Source: Leptospira stimsonii
GTDB lineage: Bacteria; Spirochaetota; Leptospiria; Leptospirales; Leptospiraceae
Length of the DNA: 64,000 nucleotides
Assembly: GCF_003545875.1 (NCBI RefSeq)
Contig: NZ_QHCS01000002.1
Location: forward strand, 372,001-436,000
Direction of reading: 5' to 3'
In this document: positions 1 through 9,757 of the stretch, piece by piece
Layout: each line of letters begins with the position of its first letter
How positions within the stretch are numbered: position 1 is the stretch's first letter
Translations under genes and position numbers: made by a program
The notes under the pieces: generated by a model
The model's input: only the letters and a program-made list of their open reading frames with translations
The model's database searches: none
What the model was told of the DNA's origin: nothing

Positions 1-1122
1 GAGTGCGTAATAGGGGATTTCCTTTTTATCCTCGTCGAACTTTCCTTTGAAAATTCTCAACGCATTGAATTCCGTCGAAAAAATAGAGTCCATCACAAGG
101 GAGGTTTTTCCGGTTCCGGATTTTCCTTTGATGAGAATCGACGCTCTTACACCTGCGTAGATCGATGCGATCGAATCTTCGATGATTTTTTTTTCTTTGT
201 CTCTTCCGTATAATTTTTCGGTGATCCGGAATTTATCCTTCTTTTCCGTTGATGCCGGAACAAATTCCAGGATGCTCTGACCGGAACGGATCGAGTCGTA
301 TAATATTTTGAGATCGTTAGACAGCGTTTCCAGAGCGAAGTATCGTTCTTCAGGCATTTTCGAAAGAAGTTTCATAACAAGATTTGAAATCTGAATCGGA
401 ATTTCCTTTTTTCGTTTATGCAATGGAACGGGCATTCTCGCGATATGAGAATGGATGATCTCGAGTGGATCGTTTGACTCGAAGGGAGGTTGGCCTACGA
501 GCATCTGATAAAAAAGTGCCCCTAAGGAATATCCGTCCGAACGAAAGTCTACGGTCCGATTCATCCTTCCCGTTCGTTCCGGAGAACAATAAGCGAGTAA
601 CGTAGGCGATATTTGAAGAGGCGCGAGCGTTCCTTTTTCTCCGATGAGAAGCGAGGACGAACCGAGCCAGGCAAGTTTTGATTTTCCGGAATCCGGGTCG
701 TAAAAGAAAGAATTCGGGCTGATCTGATTGTGGAGAATTCCCTTCGAATGAAGCGCGATTAGATTTTCAGTGATCGAATGCGCGATCTGAAGAAACTCTT
801 GAATCGGAAGAAAGTCCACCTTTTTGAGATGTTCACTTAACAAGGAAGATTCGATATTTTCATAGACAAGGCAAAACTTGTCCTGGATTCTAAGAAGCCT
901 TTGCGGTTTCAGAATCTGTTCGTTATCGACTAATTTTCCGATTTCGTATTCGTTCAGAAAGTAGAACGAATCTTCTTCCCGAATTCTTTCCTTCTGAATG
1001 CGAAGGATTTTTGTTTCGGATTCTTCCTCCAGAACGCCTCGATAAACTGTGGAAACATGGTCTTCCAATAACAATTCCCGTATTCGGAAAGATGAAGACT
1101 TCGATTCCGTGCGAAAAGACAT
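1..1122 (-). CDS. Kinase-like/AAA signalling protein, N-terminal 374 residues (runs off window)
   Basis: Only the N-terminus is present; the gene continues past base 1. Residues 20-275 form a Ser/Thr kinase-like domain of the kind found in large kinase/AAA/GAF/output sensor proteins: the SPERTGRMNRTVDFRSDGYS stretch (179-198) and the PPFESNDPLEIIHSHIARMP region match that family. A Walker A motif, GKSGTGKTS (333-341), begins the AAA/STAND ATPase. The kinase catalytic residues are replaced: HRD reads H131-N-Q133, DFG reads W152-L-G154, and the beta-3 lysine appears to be Arg41, so phosphotransfer is unlikely (inference). The output domain lies outside the window. The ATG is 3 nt after the stop of the upstream membrane protein, so the two are probably cotranscribed. 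Confidence 0.85.
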   Translation of the reverse strand, partial: MSFRTESKSSSFRIRELLLEDHVSTVYRGVLEEESETKILRIQKERIREEDSFYFLNEYEIGKLVDNEQILKPQRLLRIQDKFCLVYENIESSLLSEHLKKVDFLPIQEFLQIAHSITENLIALHSKGILHNQISPNSFFYDPDSGKSKLAWLGSSSLLIGEKGTLAPLQISPTLLAYCSPERTGRMNRTVDFRSDGYSLGALFYQMLVGQPPFESNDPLEIIHSHIARMPVPLHKRKKEIPIQISNLVMKLLSKMPEERYFALETLSNDLKILYDSIRSGQSILEFVPASTEKKDKFRITEKLYGRDKEKKIIEDSIASIYAGVRASILIKGKSGTGKTSLVMDSIFSTEFNALRIFKGKFDEDKKEIPYYAL

Positions 1123-1125
1123 TTC

Positions 1126-1791
1126 TTACGTTCTTCGTTCGGAGAATAGATAAACGTAATATGCGTCCGCGATAAAAACCAATACGCCTAGACAAAGTAC
1201 AAAGTATTCATTCGGAAAATAGAGAAACAAGAACACGGTGAAAAATACGGTTCCTAAAAACTTACACCAGGCGATCGGATAGGAGAACAATTTGGAATTC
1301 CCCATGCTCAAAAATAAGACCGGATACATTCCTGAGATAAACAGATTGAGAATGTAGGCCGAGTTCGATCCAGTAAAAAGGTCGTATCGATTGATATAGT
1401 AGGTGTAGATCAAGGCACCCCAGGAGATCAATAATACGAAGAGTAAAATTCTATATTCTAATATACTGATGGATCTTTTAAACTGTTTTTGGCCGAACCG
1501 GATCACATTGATAAAGATAAAAATATCCAGAATAAAGGCGATCTTATAGCCCCAGTTGAGAAGAACTCCCATATCTTCTTGGATGACGAACCCCCAAAGA
1601 AATTCCCAGATTATATTTCCGCAGGCGATAAAGACCGGCATTTCTATAAATTGTTTTCGATTGGAGTCGGCGATCAAGGCGTAGTAAACGTAAGCCCAAA
1701 GAATCACTCCTAAAAATAGAAATAAGTTTTCGATTGGAGTGAATTTTCCCAGATAAGCCGGGTCAGTAATCATTTTTTGCCAGAATTCCAT
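1126..1791 (-). CDS. Seven-helix membrane protein resembling Pyr4/PaxB-type terpene cyclases
   Basis: 221 residues, almost entirely hydrophobic, with about seven predicted helices (roughly 20-40, 50-70, 78-98, 110-132, 145-165, 172-192, 195-215) and short loops. The second helix carries CGNIIWEF with Glu63, and the last helix carries IADAYYVYLF with Asp209. Fungal Pyr4/PaxB membrane terpene cyclases have similar length and topology and need a Glu in a WEF context near residue 63 and a C-terminal Asp, so a cyclase-like role is a reasonable hypothesis but not proven. It lies 5 nt downstream of the MpaB/Lcp oxygenase gene and directly upstream of the kinase-like gene. It may instead be a generic membrane protein of unknown function. 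Confidence 0.75.
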   Translation of the reverse strand: MEFWQKMITDPAYLGKFTPIENLFLFLGVILWAYVYYALIADSNRKQFIEMPVFIACGNIIWEFLWGFVIQEDMGVLLNWGYKIAFILDIFIFINVIRFGQKQFKRSISILEYRILLFVLLISWGALIYTYYINRYDLFTGSNSAYILNLFISGMYPVLFLSMGNSKLFSYPIAWCKFLGTVFFTVFLFLYFPNEYFVLCLGVLVFIADAYYVYLFSERRT

Positions 1792-1796
1792 AATCG

Positions 1797-2915
1797 TTAT
1801 ACTCCCCAGTTTCCCTTCAGAGAAGGGGGAATTTCGAATTTTGCCTTTTTACCTTTATAGTAAAAATGATCCATCCCGAGGATAAGTTTGGATGAAAAAT
1901 GGGAAACAAGTTTTTGAAAATGATCGTTTTTGCTCAGAGTCTTATCGAAATCTAACATAATTTTCTCAAGAATCTCCCCTAAGATTTCCTTCTCTTCCCA
2001 AGGTAATCCGAGAACGAGACAATTCTCCTTTCCGAGATAACTCTGAAGAAAATACAATGGAACACCGTCCAATAAATTTCCAGGTAGCATATATTCCATA
2101 AAGTCTAACAGCGATTTGGCAAGAATTTTCCCACCTTCGGAAGATCTTCTCTGTTCTTGAAAGATCGAAAGGCCGATCGCATAGGCGTCCTCATATTTTT
2201 CGGGAGAGAGTTCCGGTAGAACTCCTAAGATATGTCCCACAACTCTCCAAAGATGAATGAACGCATTCTTTTCATCGGTGGAAAGAGAGATTCCGGAGAA
2301 AGACAATCCTTCTACGATCAAACTCGAAAACGCTTGTAAGGTCCCAGCCATGTCTTCTTGATTGATCGGTTCTCCCCATTCTAAATTCCATTGTCCCGAT
2401 TGTTTTATAAAATGGCGAATGGACGCGTGCATGAGTCTTACTTTTTGTGCGACCCGGACTCCGTCTCCTTGCGGAGAAAGACCTCCTGCTTGCAAGACGG
2501 AAACCACGAACTGAGTCGTTTCCATCAATCTGCGATAGACCTTATCCGTAGATCCGTTCTGTTCCACCAATCTTCCGGTATGAACAAGTACTTCGGCTCC
2601 GTTGCCGCAGGTATAACTCATAGGCAAGGACTTACAACAAAGGATCATAAGAATCTGGGGTCCAAAAGAAGTGAAAGTTCTTTCCGCAATTTCGATCTTT
2701 TTCCAGTCGGTCCACTCCGGTAACCGGCTCGTTCTCTCGAAGTAATCTTTAAAATACTCCGGTAGTTCGGAAGGGAGCGGGGCGAAGTTTTTTGTAAGCG
2801 TATTGAACAGCATTAAGCTTTTGAGTTTTTCTTGTTCTCCGGATCGAAAATAATCCTCTATGATCTGATCTGCGTAAGGATCGGTCATAGTTCTGTATTT
2901 TGTAAAATTTTGCAT
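1797..2915 (-). CDS. Heme-dependent oxygenase of the MpaB / latex-clearing-protein family (DUF2236)
   Basis: 372 residues from the ATG at 2915, which is preceded by AAGGAAAG at good spacing; a further in-frame start at 2951 adds 12 residues without such a site. The central region around residues 145-200, with VAQKVRLMHASIRHF (His163, His168) and then a polar stretch beginning WGEPINQEDM, matches the MPAB_Lcp catalytic domain. In that family a histidine holds heme b, and members cleave polyprenyl chains (rubber oxygenase Lcp) or the farnesyl side chain in mycophenolate synthesis (MpaB). There is no signal peptide. The substrate here is unknown. It heads the three-gene minus-strand unit and is divergent from the FadL-like porin. 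Confidence 0.8.
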   Translation of the reverse strand: MQNFTKYRTMTDPYADQIIEDYFRSGEQEKLKSLMLFNTLTKNFAPLPSELPEYFKDYFERTSRLPEWTDWKKIEIAERTFTSFGPQILMILCCKSLPMSYTCGNGAEVLVHTGRLVEQNGSTDKVYRRLMETTQFVVSVLQAGGLSPQGDGVRVAQKVRLMHASIRHFIKQSGQWNLEWGEPINQEDMAGTLQAFSSLIVEGLSFSGISLSTDEKNAFIHLWRVVGHILGVLPELSPEKYEDAYAIGLSIFQEQRRSSEGGKILAKSLLDFMEYMLPGNLLDGVPLYFLQSYLGKENCLVLGLPWEEKEILGEILEKIMLDFDKTLSKNDHFQKLVSHFSSKLILGMDHFYYKGKKAKFEIPPSLKGNWGV

Positions 2916-3012
2916 TGAACTTTCCTTATTTGAGTCACATAGTTTCCACAAAGCGGGAAGGGTGAAAAGAAAAATAACTTTCCAGAATTCTAAAATGATA
3001 AAGAGTTACCCA

Positions 3013-4425
3013 ATGCAAAAAACGAAAAAAATTGATTTCCGGAAACATTCAAAAATCTTTCTTTTCGTATGTATCGTTTTTCTGATGGGATTTTCTTCCC
3101 TGTTTGGGGTCGGTTTATTCCAACCTTCGCATAATACGCGCTATGCGGGAATGGGTGGTGTAAATCTCGCGATAGGTGGTTCTCCTATGGATATCGCCAC
3201 CAATCCGGCAAATCTAACAAAAAGTCCGAAGGGCGGCCTCGAATTCGGAATCGGACTTCCGTATATTCGCTCCACGTATAAGGATCAACTCGCCGATCCG
3301 AATCCGGATTACGCCTATAATAATTCTCAAAATTATAATATTCTTGCGCCTTTACCTTATTTCGGATTGAACGTCCCGATCACAAATCGTTTGCATTATG
3401 GTGTGGGAGTATACATTCCAGGAGGAGGAAACGGACAAGTTGACGGGATTCTCAGGGTGACGCCTAACGGACAATCGTTTCGAGATTGGTCCGGACTCGA
3501 TATTCCAGGACCTATCGGGGACAGCAAGAAGATCAAAGAAGACCTTCTTACCACGTTCTACGTCGTGAAGATGACCAACGCGTTGGCTTATCAATTCGGA
3601 AACTTATCCGTGGGACTCGGAATAGAGGCGATCTATTCCAAACAGATCGCCTATCAACGATTTTACGATATTACACACACAGTAGAGGTGCCGGGACAAG
3701 GTTTTGATTATCGAAGCAGAAACGCCTATTCGATGGGAGCGATCTTCGGACTTACCTATGCATTCACTGATTGGTTTAAGGTAGCTTATTCTTACCAGGC
3801 TCGGAATATTCTTCCGCTTGATGGTGGGATGCAAATCGGAATCGGAGATGCAAACAACTATAGAAGGACCGGCGTTTCCGCCACCTTCAATCTTCCGGAA
3901 AAACAAGGTGTTGGATTTTCTTTTGGCGATGAGAATCTTCGTGTTGGAATCGATTTTCTCTATTACAACTACAATTCTTACGATCAAACCTTCAAACAAA
4001 CTTTGGAAGATTCTTGGTTTCCTACCGCATTCGGAAAAACGAATACGATCTCGCAAAACATCGCTTATCACGACTCTTGGGCCGGAGCGATCGGAGTGGA
4101 ATATAAGACCGATTCTTTTGCGTATCGATCCGGTTACCGTTACAATACGGGAGTTGTTCGATCAGAAGGGATGAGCGCGTTACAAGCGGGAATTATGGTT
4201 CAGCAATTAGCGACTCTCGGAATCAGTTTTCTCTCCGGAAACTGGAGTTTCGATTTTGCGGCGAACTATCTCTTCTCCAGAAAAATCGTGGCTTCTCAAG
4301 GAAACGATTGGGCGGTTTTGCATTCGGTGTTTAATGCGAACGACATCCGCGTTTTGAATTATACACAATCTTTGCAGTCCGATGTTCCGGCTCTTTTGTT
4401 CGGAGCTTCGTATCGATTTCAATGA
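3013..4425 (+). CDS. FadL/OMPP1-family outer membrane transport protein
   Basis: About 470 residues. A basic N-terminus and hydrophobic core (IFLFVCIVFLMGFSSLFG) form a signal peptide, followed by NTRYAGMGGVNLAIGG and DIATNPANLTKSPKG, the N-terminal hatch signature of the FadL/OmpP1/TodX family. The rest alternates polar and aromatic residues as a beta barrel does and ends in Phe-Gln. FadL proteins carry hydrophobic compounds such as long-chain fatty acids across the outer membrane. The open frame begins at a GTG at 2962; ATG 3013 gives a normal signal peptide and is chosen, though neither has a strong ribosome-binding site. It is divergent from the MpaB/Lcp oxygenase, which may hint at a hydrophobic substrate in common (inference). 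Confidence 0.88.
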   Translation: MQKTKKIDFRKHSKIFLFVCIVFLMGFSSLFGVGLFQPSHNTRYAGMGGVNLAIGGSPMDIATNPANLTKSPKGGLEFGIGLPYIRSTYKDQLADPNPDYAYNNSQNYNILAPLPYFGLNVPITNRLHYGVGVYIPGGGNGQVDGILRVTPNGQSFRDWSGLDIPGPIGDSKKIKEDLLTTFYVVKMTNALAYQFGNLSVGLGIEAIYSKQIAYQRFYDITHTVEVPGQGFDYRSRNAYSMGAIFGLTYAFTDWFKVAYSYQARNILPLDGGMQIGIGDANNYRRTGVSATFNLPEKQGVGFSFGDENLRVGIDFLYYNYNSYDQTFKQTLEDSWFPTAFGKTNTISQNIAYHDSWAGAIGVEYKTDSFAYRSGYRYNTGVVRSEGMSALQAGIMVQQLATLGISFLSGNWSFDFAANYLFSRKIVASQGNDWAVLHSVFNANDIRVLNYTQSLQSDVPALLFGASYRFQ

Positions 4426-4489
4426 GAAGGATTTTTGTTCCTTCTTCTCTTGTTGACTTTGTAAGAGGAAAAGAGTTTTCTATCAGTCA

Positions 4490-5170
4490 ATGGCATCGCT
4501 TGATTGGGAAACGATTCGATATCCGGTTTTATTGACCTTAAGCGTAAGTGCTCTTTCCACATTGATTGCGACCGTCTTCGGAGTGTTTTGCGCGTACACT
4601 ATGTTTAAAACAAAATTTTTCGGAAAAGAGTTGGTGGATTCCATTCTTACACTTCCGCTCGTTTTACCACCCACCGTTCTCGGATACTATCTATTGATTC
4701 TTCTGGGAAGAAACGGATTCATTGGATTTCTTCTTTCCGATTTATTTCACTTTAGCGTTTTATTTCATTGGTCCGGGGCCGTGATCGCTTCCATTTTGGT
4801 TTCCTTTCCTTTGGTTTATCGTTCGGCGAAAGCCGCTTTAGAAGACGTAGATTCCGATATGGAGGACACCGCGAAAACATTGGGTAAAGGGAATGTTACG
4901 ATCTTCTGGGAAATTCTTCTTCCTCTCTCTTGGAGGGGAATTCTTGCCGGAGCGATGCTTGCCTACGCAAGAGGAATGGGAGAATTTGGTGCAACGCTGA
5001 TGATCGCCGGCAATATTCCTGAAAGGACGCAGACTCTTTCCCTGGCGATCTACGACGCAGTCCAATCCGGGAACGATGCCCTCGCGTTTAATCTTGTCGT
5101 TTTGACTTCGATTCTTTCCGTTTTGATTTTAACCGTTTCTACAAAACTTTTCAAAAAATCCCATTGGTAG
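4490..5170 (+). CDS. modB: Molybdate ABC transporter permease ModB
   Basis: 226 residues, the usual length for ModB, with five to six transmembrane segments. The EAA-loop region is present around residues 125-165 (SDMEDTAKTLGKGNVTIFWE, then ARGMGEFGATLMIAGNIPER), and GMGEFGATLMIAGNIP is typical of ModB/CysTW permeases. It forms the inner-membrane channel of the molybdate importer with ModA and ModC encoded directly downstream. A TTGACT hexamer at 4453-4458 could be a -35 element about 30 bases before the start, but no clean -10 follows. The ribosome-binding site is weak. Confidence 0.93.
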   Translation: MASLDWETIRYPVLLTLSVSALSTLIATVFGVFCAYTMFKTKFFGKELVDSILTLPLVLPPTVLGYYLLILLGRNGFIGFLLSDLFHFSVLFHWSGAVIASILVSFPLVYRSAKAALEDVDSDMEDTAKTLGKGNVTIFWEILLPLSWRGILAGAMLAYARGMGEFGATLMIAGNIPERTQTLSLAIYDAVQSGNDALAFNLVVLTSILSVLILTVSTKLFKKSHW

Positions 5171-5189
5171 TATATTAAATTAAAAGAAT

Positions 5190-5972
5190 ATGCATAAAAT
5201 TAGATTCATTTTTTTGTTTTCGGTCTTTTTCTTCTTTTCTCCCGTTTTTGGAGAAGAGAAAAAACAACTCATCGTATCCGCGGCTTCCAGTCTGACGCAA
5301 GCATTTACGGAAATCGGTAGAGAGTTTGATAAGAAATATTCGGTGAAAGTGGTTTTTAATTTTGCAGGCTCGGGTGTTCTGCTTCAACAAATTGAGAACG
5401 GTGCTCCCGCCGATATTTTTGCATCTGCCGATCAGGAGACCGTAGAAAGAGGGTTGGAGAAGGAGCTTTTTGATCCGAAATCTCGGAAGAATTTTATGAA
5501 AAATAAATTGGTTCTCATCGTTCCTTCTGACGGAATCTCGAAAATTCGAAACCTTTCTCAACTCAAAGAAGATTCGATTCAAAGAATTGCAATTGGAAAT
5601 TCCTCCACGGTTCCGGCGGGTCGATATGCTAAGGAAGTTCTGGAAAAAGAAGGAATCTATCAAGTTCTGGAGAATAAATTCATTCCGGGCGAGAACGTTA
5701 GGCAGGTATTGGACTACGTCGCGAGAGGCGAGGTGGACGCGGGTTTTGTATATAAGACCGACGCGATGTTGATGAAAGACAAAGTTCGGATTGCGATCGA
5801 AGATCTAAAGACGAAGCCGATTCTCTATCCGATCGTAATCGTTTCTAAAACGACATCGCCGAAAGAATCCAAACTTTTTTTGGAGTTCCTATCCTCGCCG
5901 GAAGCACGAACGATCTTTGAAAAATTCCACTTTGAAAGAATTGGATCAAACCGTGAATCTCTTTCAAAATAA
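5190..5972 (+). CDS. modA: Periplasmic molybdate-binding protein ModA
   Basis: 260 residues with an N-terminal signal peptide (basic start, then FIFLFSVFFFFSPVFG). The mature protein begins with the family motif LIVSAASSLTQAF, followed by FNFAGSGVLLQQIENG and PADIFASADQ, which are the oxyanion-binding segments of ModA. A VDAGFVYKTDA segment near residue 190 is also typical. It captures molybdate or tungstate in the periplasm and delivers it to ModB. It lies 19 bases after modB, so the two are cotranscribed. Confidence 0.94.
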   Translation: MHKIRFIFLFSVFFFFSPVFGEEKKQLIVSAASSLTQAFTEIGREFDKKYSVKVVFNFAGSGVLLQQIENGAPADIFASADQETVERGLEKELFDPKSRKNFMKNKLVLIVPSDGISKIRNLSQLKEDSIQRIAIGNSSTVPAGRYAKEVLEKEGIYQVLENKFIPGENVRQVLDYVARGEVDAGFVYKTDAMLMKDKVRIAIEDLKTKPILYPIVIVSKTTSPKESKLFLEFLSSPEARTIFEKFHFERIGSNRESLSK

Positions 5973-6078
5973 GGAATCAGCTTTGAAAGGAATCAAAGAA
6001 GATCCTTTACTCGAAAATGAATGAAAGCCCATCGAAACAATCGGAACGCGATCATAACACACGGATATATAAATCGGA

Positions 6079-6792
6079 ATGTCCCTCGAAATAAAGATTC
6101 AAAAAACGTTACGTGACGGAACAAGGACGTTCTTTCTCGATCTGAATTTCTCTTTTGAAAAGGATTTTTTATTGATCTACGGTCCTTCCGGTGCGGGTAA
6201 AACTCTGACTCTCAAAACAATCGCTGGTTTGATTCGTCCGGATCTTGGACGAATTTCGTTTCACGAAGACGTATTTTTCGACGCTGGAACTAAAGTGGAT
6301 CTCCCTGCACAAAAACGAAAGATAGGTTATCTTCCCCAAGGTTATTCTCTTTTTCCTCATCTTTCAGTACGAAAGAATATAGAATTCCCGTTAAAAAACG
6401 GTTTTATGTGTCGTTTGAAGCAAGACGATCAAAAAAGAATCGAGGAAATATTAGAATTATTTGAAATACGAAATCTATCGGAAAGTTATCCCAAAAATCT
6501 TTCCGGTGGACAAAAACAAAGGGTGGCCTTGGCGAGGGCGCTCGTAAAGCGACCTGACATTCTTCTTTTGGACGAACCCTTTGCCGCCCTCAATTCCGAG
6601 TTGAAAGATCGGATGAGAAATGAATTGAAGGAAATCCAAAAACTCCATCAAATCCCGGTCTTGATCGTTTCTCACGATCGCAATGACGCTTCCTTTTTTT
6701 CCGGAGAAATGCTAACCATGGAAAACGGTTCTATATTTAAAAAAATGAATCCTTTGAGGGAGAACGTGACAAAAGGAAAAAAAAGAGTTTAG
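6079..6792 (+). CDS. modC: Molybdate ABC transporter ATP-binding protein ModC (short form)
   Basis: 237 residues. Walker A GPSGAGKT (about 36-43), Q-loop region GYLPQGYSLFPHLSV, ABC signature LSGGQKQRVALARAL and Walker B ILLLDEPFAAL are all intact, so it should hydrolyse ATP. It lacks the C-terminal TOBE/Mop molybdate-binding domain that extends typical ModC to about 350 residues, ending soon after the H-loop (IVSHDRND). The gap of 106 bases after modA holds no gene. The order modB-modA-modC supports the assignment over a generic ABC ATPase. Confidence 0.88.
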   Translation: MSLEIKIQKTLRDGTRTFFLDLNFSFEKDFLLIYGPSGAGKTLTLKTIAGLIRPDLGRISFHEDVFFDAGTKVDLPAQKRKIGYLPQGYSLFPHLSVRKNIEFPLKNGFMCRLKQDDQKRIEEILELFEIRNLSESYPKNLSGGQKQRVALARALVKRPDILLLDEPFAALNSELKDRMRNELKEIQKLHQIPVLIVSHDRNDASFFSGEMLTMENGSIFKKMNPLRENVTKGKKRV

Positions 6793-6976
6793 GATTCGAA
6801 GTCATTGATGATCCAAAATCTGAATTTAGAACGTGATTGATTTCTTTCTCAATCTTCCACGTCGTCCGGGTTATGTAGAATCACTCCCAATGATACTTCG
6901 GCTTTGCCTCCCGATAAAAAACATTTTCTCACGGAAGGCTTTGCGGCAACGGAAATAGGGAACGTTCGAATGACTT

Positions 6977-8049
6977 TTAGATCGTATAATCTTCTACGTA
7001 AACCTTGATCTTTCTAAAACGAATATGAACCGTTTCTCCCGGAAGTAAGTTGAGATTTTGAAACTCGGTCGAGTTGAGTTGAGATTCCAGGATTGCACCC
7101 GTATCCAAACGTTTGAGATCGACTTTTACAATTCTTCCCGTCGAATGAATGTATTGAATCTCGGCCGGAATCGTTTGGGCCGGGATCGGCTCTCTTAAAA
7201 TTTCTACGTCATACGGACGCACATAACCGACAGCGTTCGCGTTTTCCACTTCCGCGTGTTCGGGAGCGTCTACTTTGATCTCACCTAATTGCGTTTGCCC
7301 ACCTTGGACTCTTCCATGGAAAAGATTCACGTCTCCCAGGAAGTGAAATACGAAGGAGTTTTTCGGATGATTGTAGACTTCGTCCGGAGTTCCCACTTGT
7401 TCTATCTTACCGGAACGTAAAATGACGACCTTATCCGAAACTTCAAGTGCCTCTTCCTGATCGTGAGTTACAAACACACTCGTGATGTGTATCTCATCGT
7501 GAAGACGTCTGAGCCAACTTCTGAGTTCCTTTCTTACTTTTGCGTCCAGCGCACCGAACGGTTCATCTAACAGCAAAAAACGAGGCTCGATCGCGAGAGC
7601 TCTTGCGAGTGCAATTCTTTGCCTTTGTCCTCCGGACAATTCGGCCGGATAACGGTTGTGAAAATTTTCCAATTGAACGAGTTTCAAAAGGCTCATCACC
7701 TTTTCTTTGATCGCTTCTTTGCTCGGTCTTTCCGATCGTTTTCTGACTTCGAGACCGAAAGCGATATTTTCAAAAATCGTCATATGGCGAAAGAGGGCGT
7801 AGTGTTGAAAAACGAAACCGACTCCTCTGTCCTTCGCGTTCTTTTTCCCGACTTCCTTTCCTTCGAAGATTACTTCTCCCGAATCGGCGTCTTCCAATCC
7901 CGCGATGATTCTTAAAAGAGTTGTTTTACCGGAACCGGAAGGTCCTAAAAGCGCGACCAATTCTCCGGAAGGAACTTCCAAGGATAAATTGTTTATGGCG
8001 GTAAAATTTCCGAATCGTTTAACGATATTCTTAACTTCGATTCCCATCA

Positions 8050-8050
<1 letters not shown>
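6977..8050 (-). CDS. cysA: Sulfate/thiosulfate ABC transporter ATP-binding protein CysA
   Basis: 357 residues: a nucleotide-binding domain with Walker A GPSGSGKT, signature LSGGQRQRIALARAL, Walker B FLLLDEPFGAL and H-loop FVTHDQEEAL, then a C-terminal TOBE-like regulatory region (VGYVRPYDVEILREP). The segment NSFVFHFLGDVNLFHGRV is typical of CysA. It powers sulfate import through CysT/CysW. The ATG overlaps the stop of cysW by one base; a second in-frame ATG follows immediately, and GGAGG just upstream suits either. It is the last gene of the sbp-cysT-cysW-cysA unit. Confidence 0.94.
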
Positions 8051-8885
<835 letters not shown>

Positions 8886-8889
<4 letters not shown>

Positions 8890-9722
8890 CCCTTTCTCCT
8901 TGCGGATATCGTCTGAAGGATATTAATACCCAATAATATACTAAAAGAGATCACCAGCATAATGAATGCGATCCCCGTCGCTTCCTCGTATTCGTATTGT
9001 TCGAGTTTGGTGACGATCAATAAAGGAAGAATCTCCGTTTTACCGGGAAGATTTCCGGAAATAAAAACGACGGATCCGTATTCTCCGATTCCTCTTGCAA
9101 ACGCCATCGCGGCGCCGGTCACCATGGGAGGAATGAGTTCCGGAAAGATGATTCTTCTAAAAATTTGCCAGCGATTTGCACCGAGGCAATAAGCGGATTC
9201 TTCCAATTCCTTTGGAAATTCTTCCAAGACCGGTTGGACCGTTCTTACCACAAAGGGGAAGCCGATAAATATAAGTGCGATCACGATTCCGATCGGAGTG
9301 TATGCGATTTTGATTCCGTACGGATCCAGGAGTTTTCCTATGATTCCATTTTTCGTATAAATGGTGGTTAACGCGATTCCCGCTACCGCGGTCGGCAAAG
9401 TAAAAGGAAGGTCGACTAACGAATCCAAAAGCGACTTTCCGGGAAACTCGTATCGAACTAAAACCCAAGCAAATAGAAATCCGAGGAATAAATTTACGAA
9501 TGCCGCGATCGCTCCCGCGCCAAAACTCAAGTAAAGTGCGGATAAAATTCTTTCATTTGTGAGAAGTTTCCAAAAACCGTTCCAACCGATTCCCGTACTT
9601 TTTAGAAAGAGGGCGCCTAACGGAATAATGACTAACAAACTCAAGTAGGTTACGGTAAGTCCTAGGCTGATTCCAAAGGCGGACTTCCCATAGGGTTTGG
9701 TTCTAACGTTCAGGATGGACAC
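8886..9722 (-). CDS. cysT: Sulfate ABC transporter permease CysT (CysU)
   Basis: 278 residues from the GTG at 9722. The open frame extends to an ATG at 9824, but that would overlap the 3' end of the sulfate-binding protein gene by 67 bases and add 34 very basic residues; the GTG start gives the family's usual length and a 35-base gap. Six transmembrane segments are visible. The EAA-type segment FPKELEESAYCLGANRWQIF and the ARGIGEYGSVVFISGNLPGK motif identify CysT. It pairs with CysW in the sulfate channel and overlaps cysW by 4 bases. Confidence 0.92.
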
Positions 9723-9757
9723 TTTTTCGTTTTCTCTTTTGCGACTTTTGTTTGAAT

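Noticed and set aside
4426..4452. Possible terminator hairpin after the FadL-like gene (AGAAGGA / TCCTTCT)
   Set aside because: A stem of only 7 bp with no T-run after it; too weak to call.
6820..6976. A minus-strand open stretch after cysA with natural-looking codons (about 45 codons)
   Set aside because: It has no ATG, GTG or TTG near its beginning and no ribosome-binding site, and it overlaps the cysA end in another frame.
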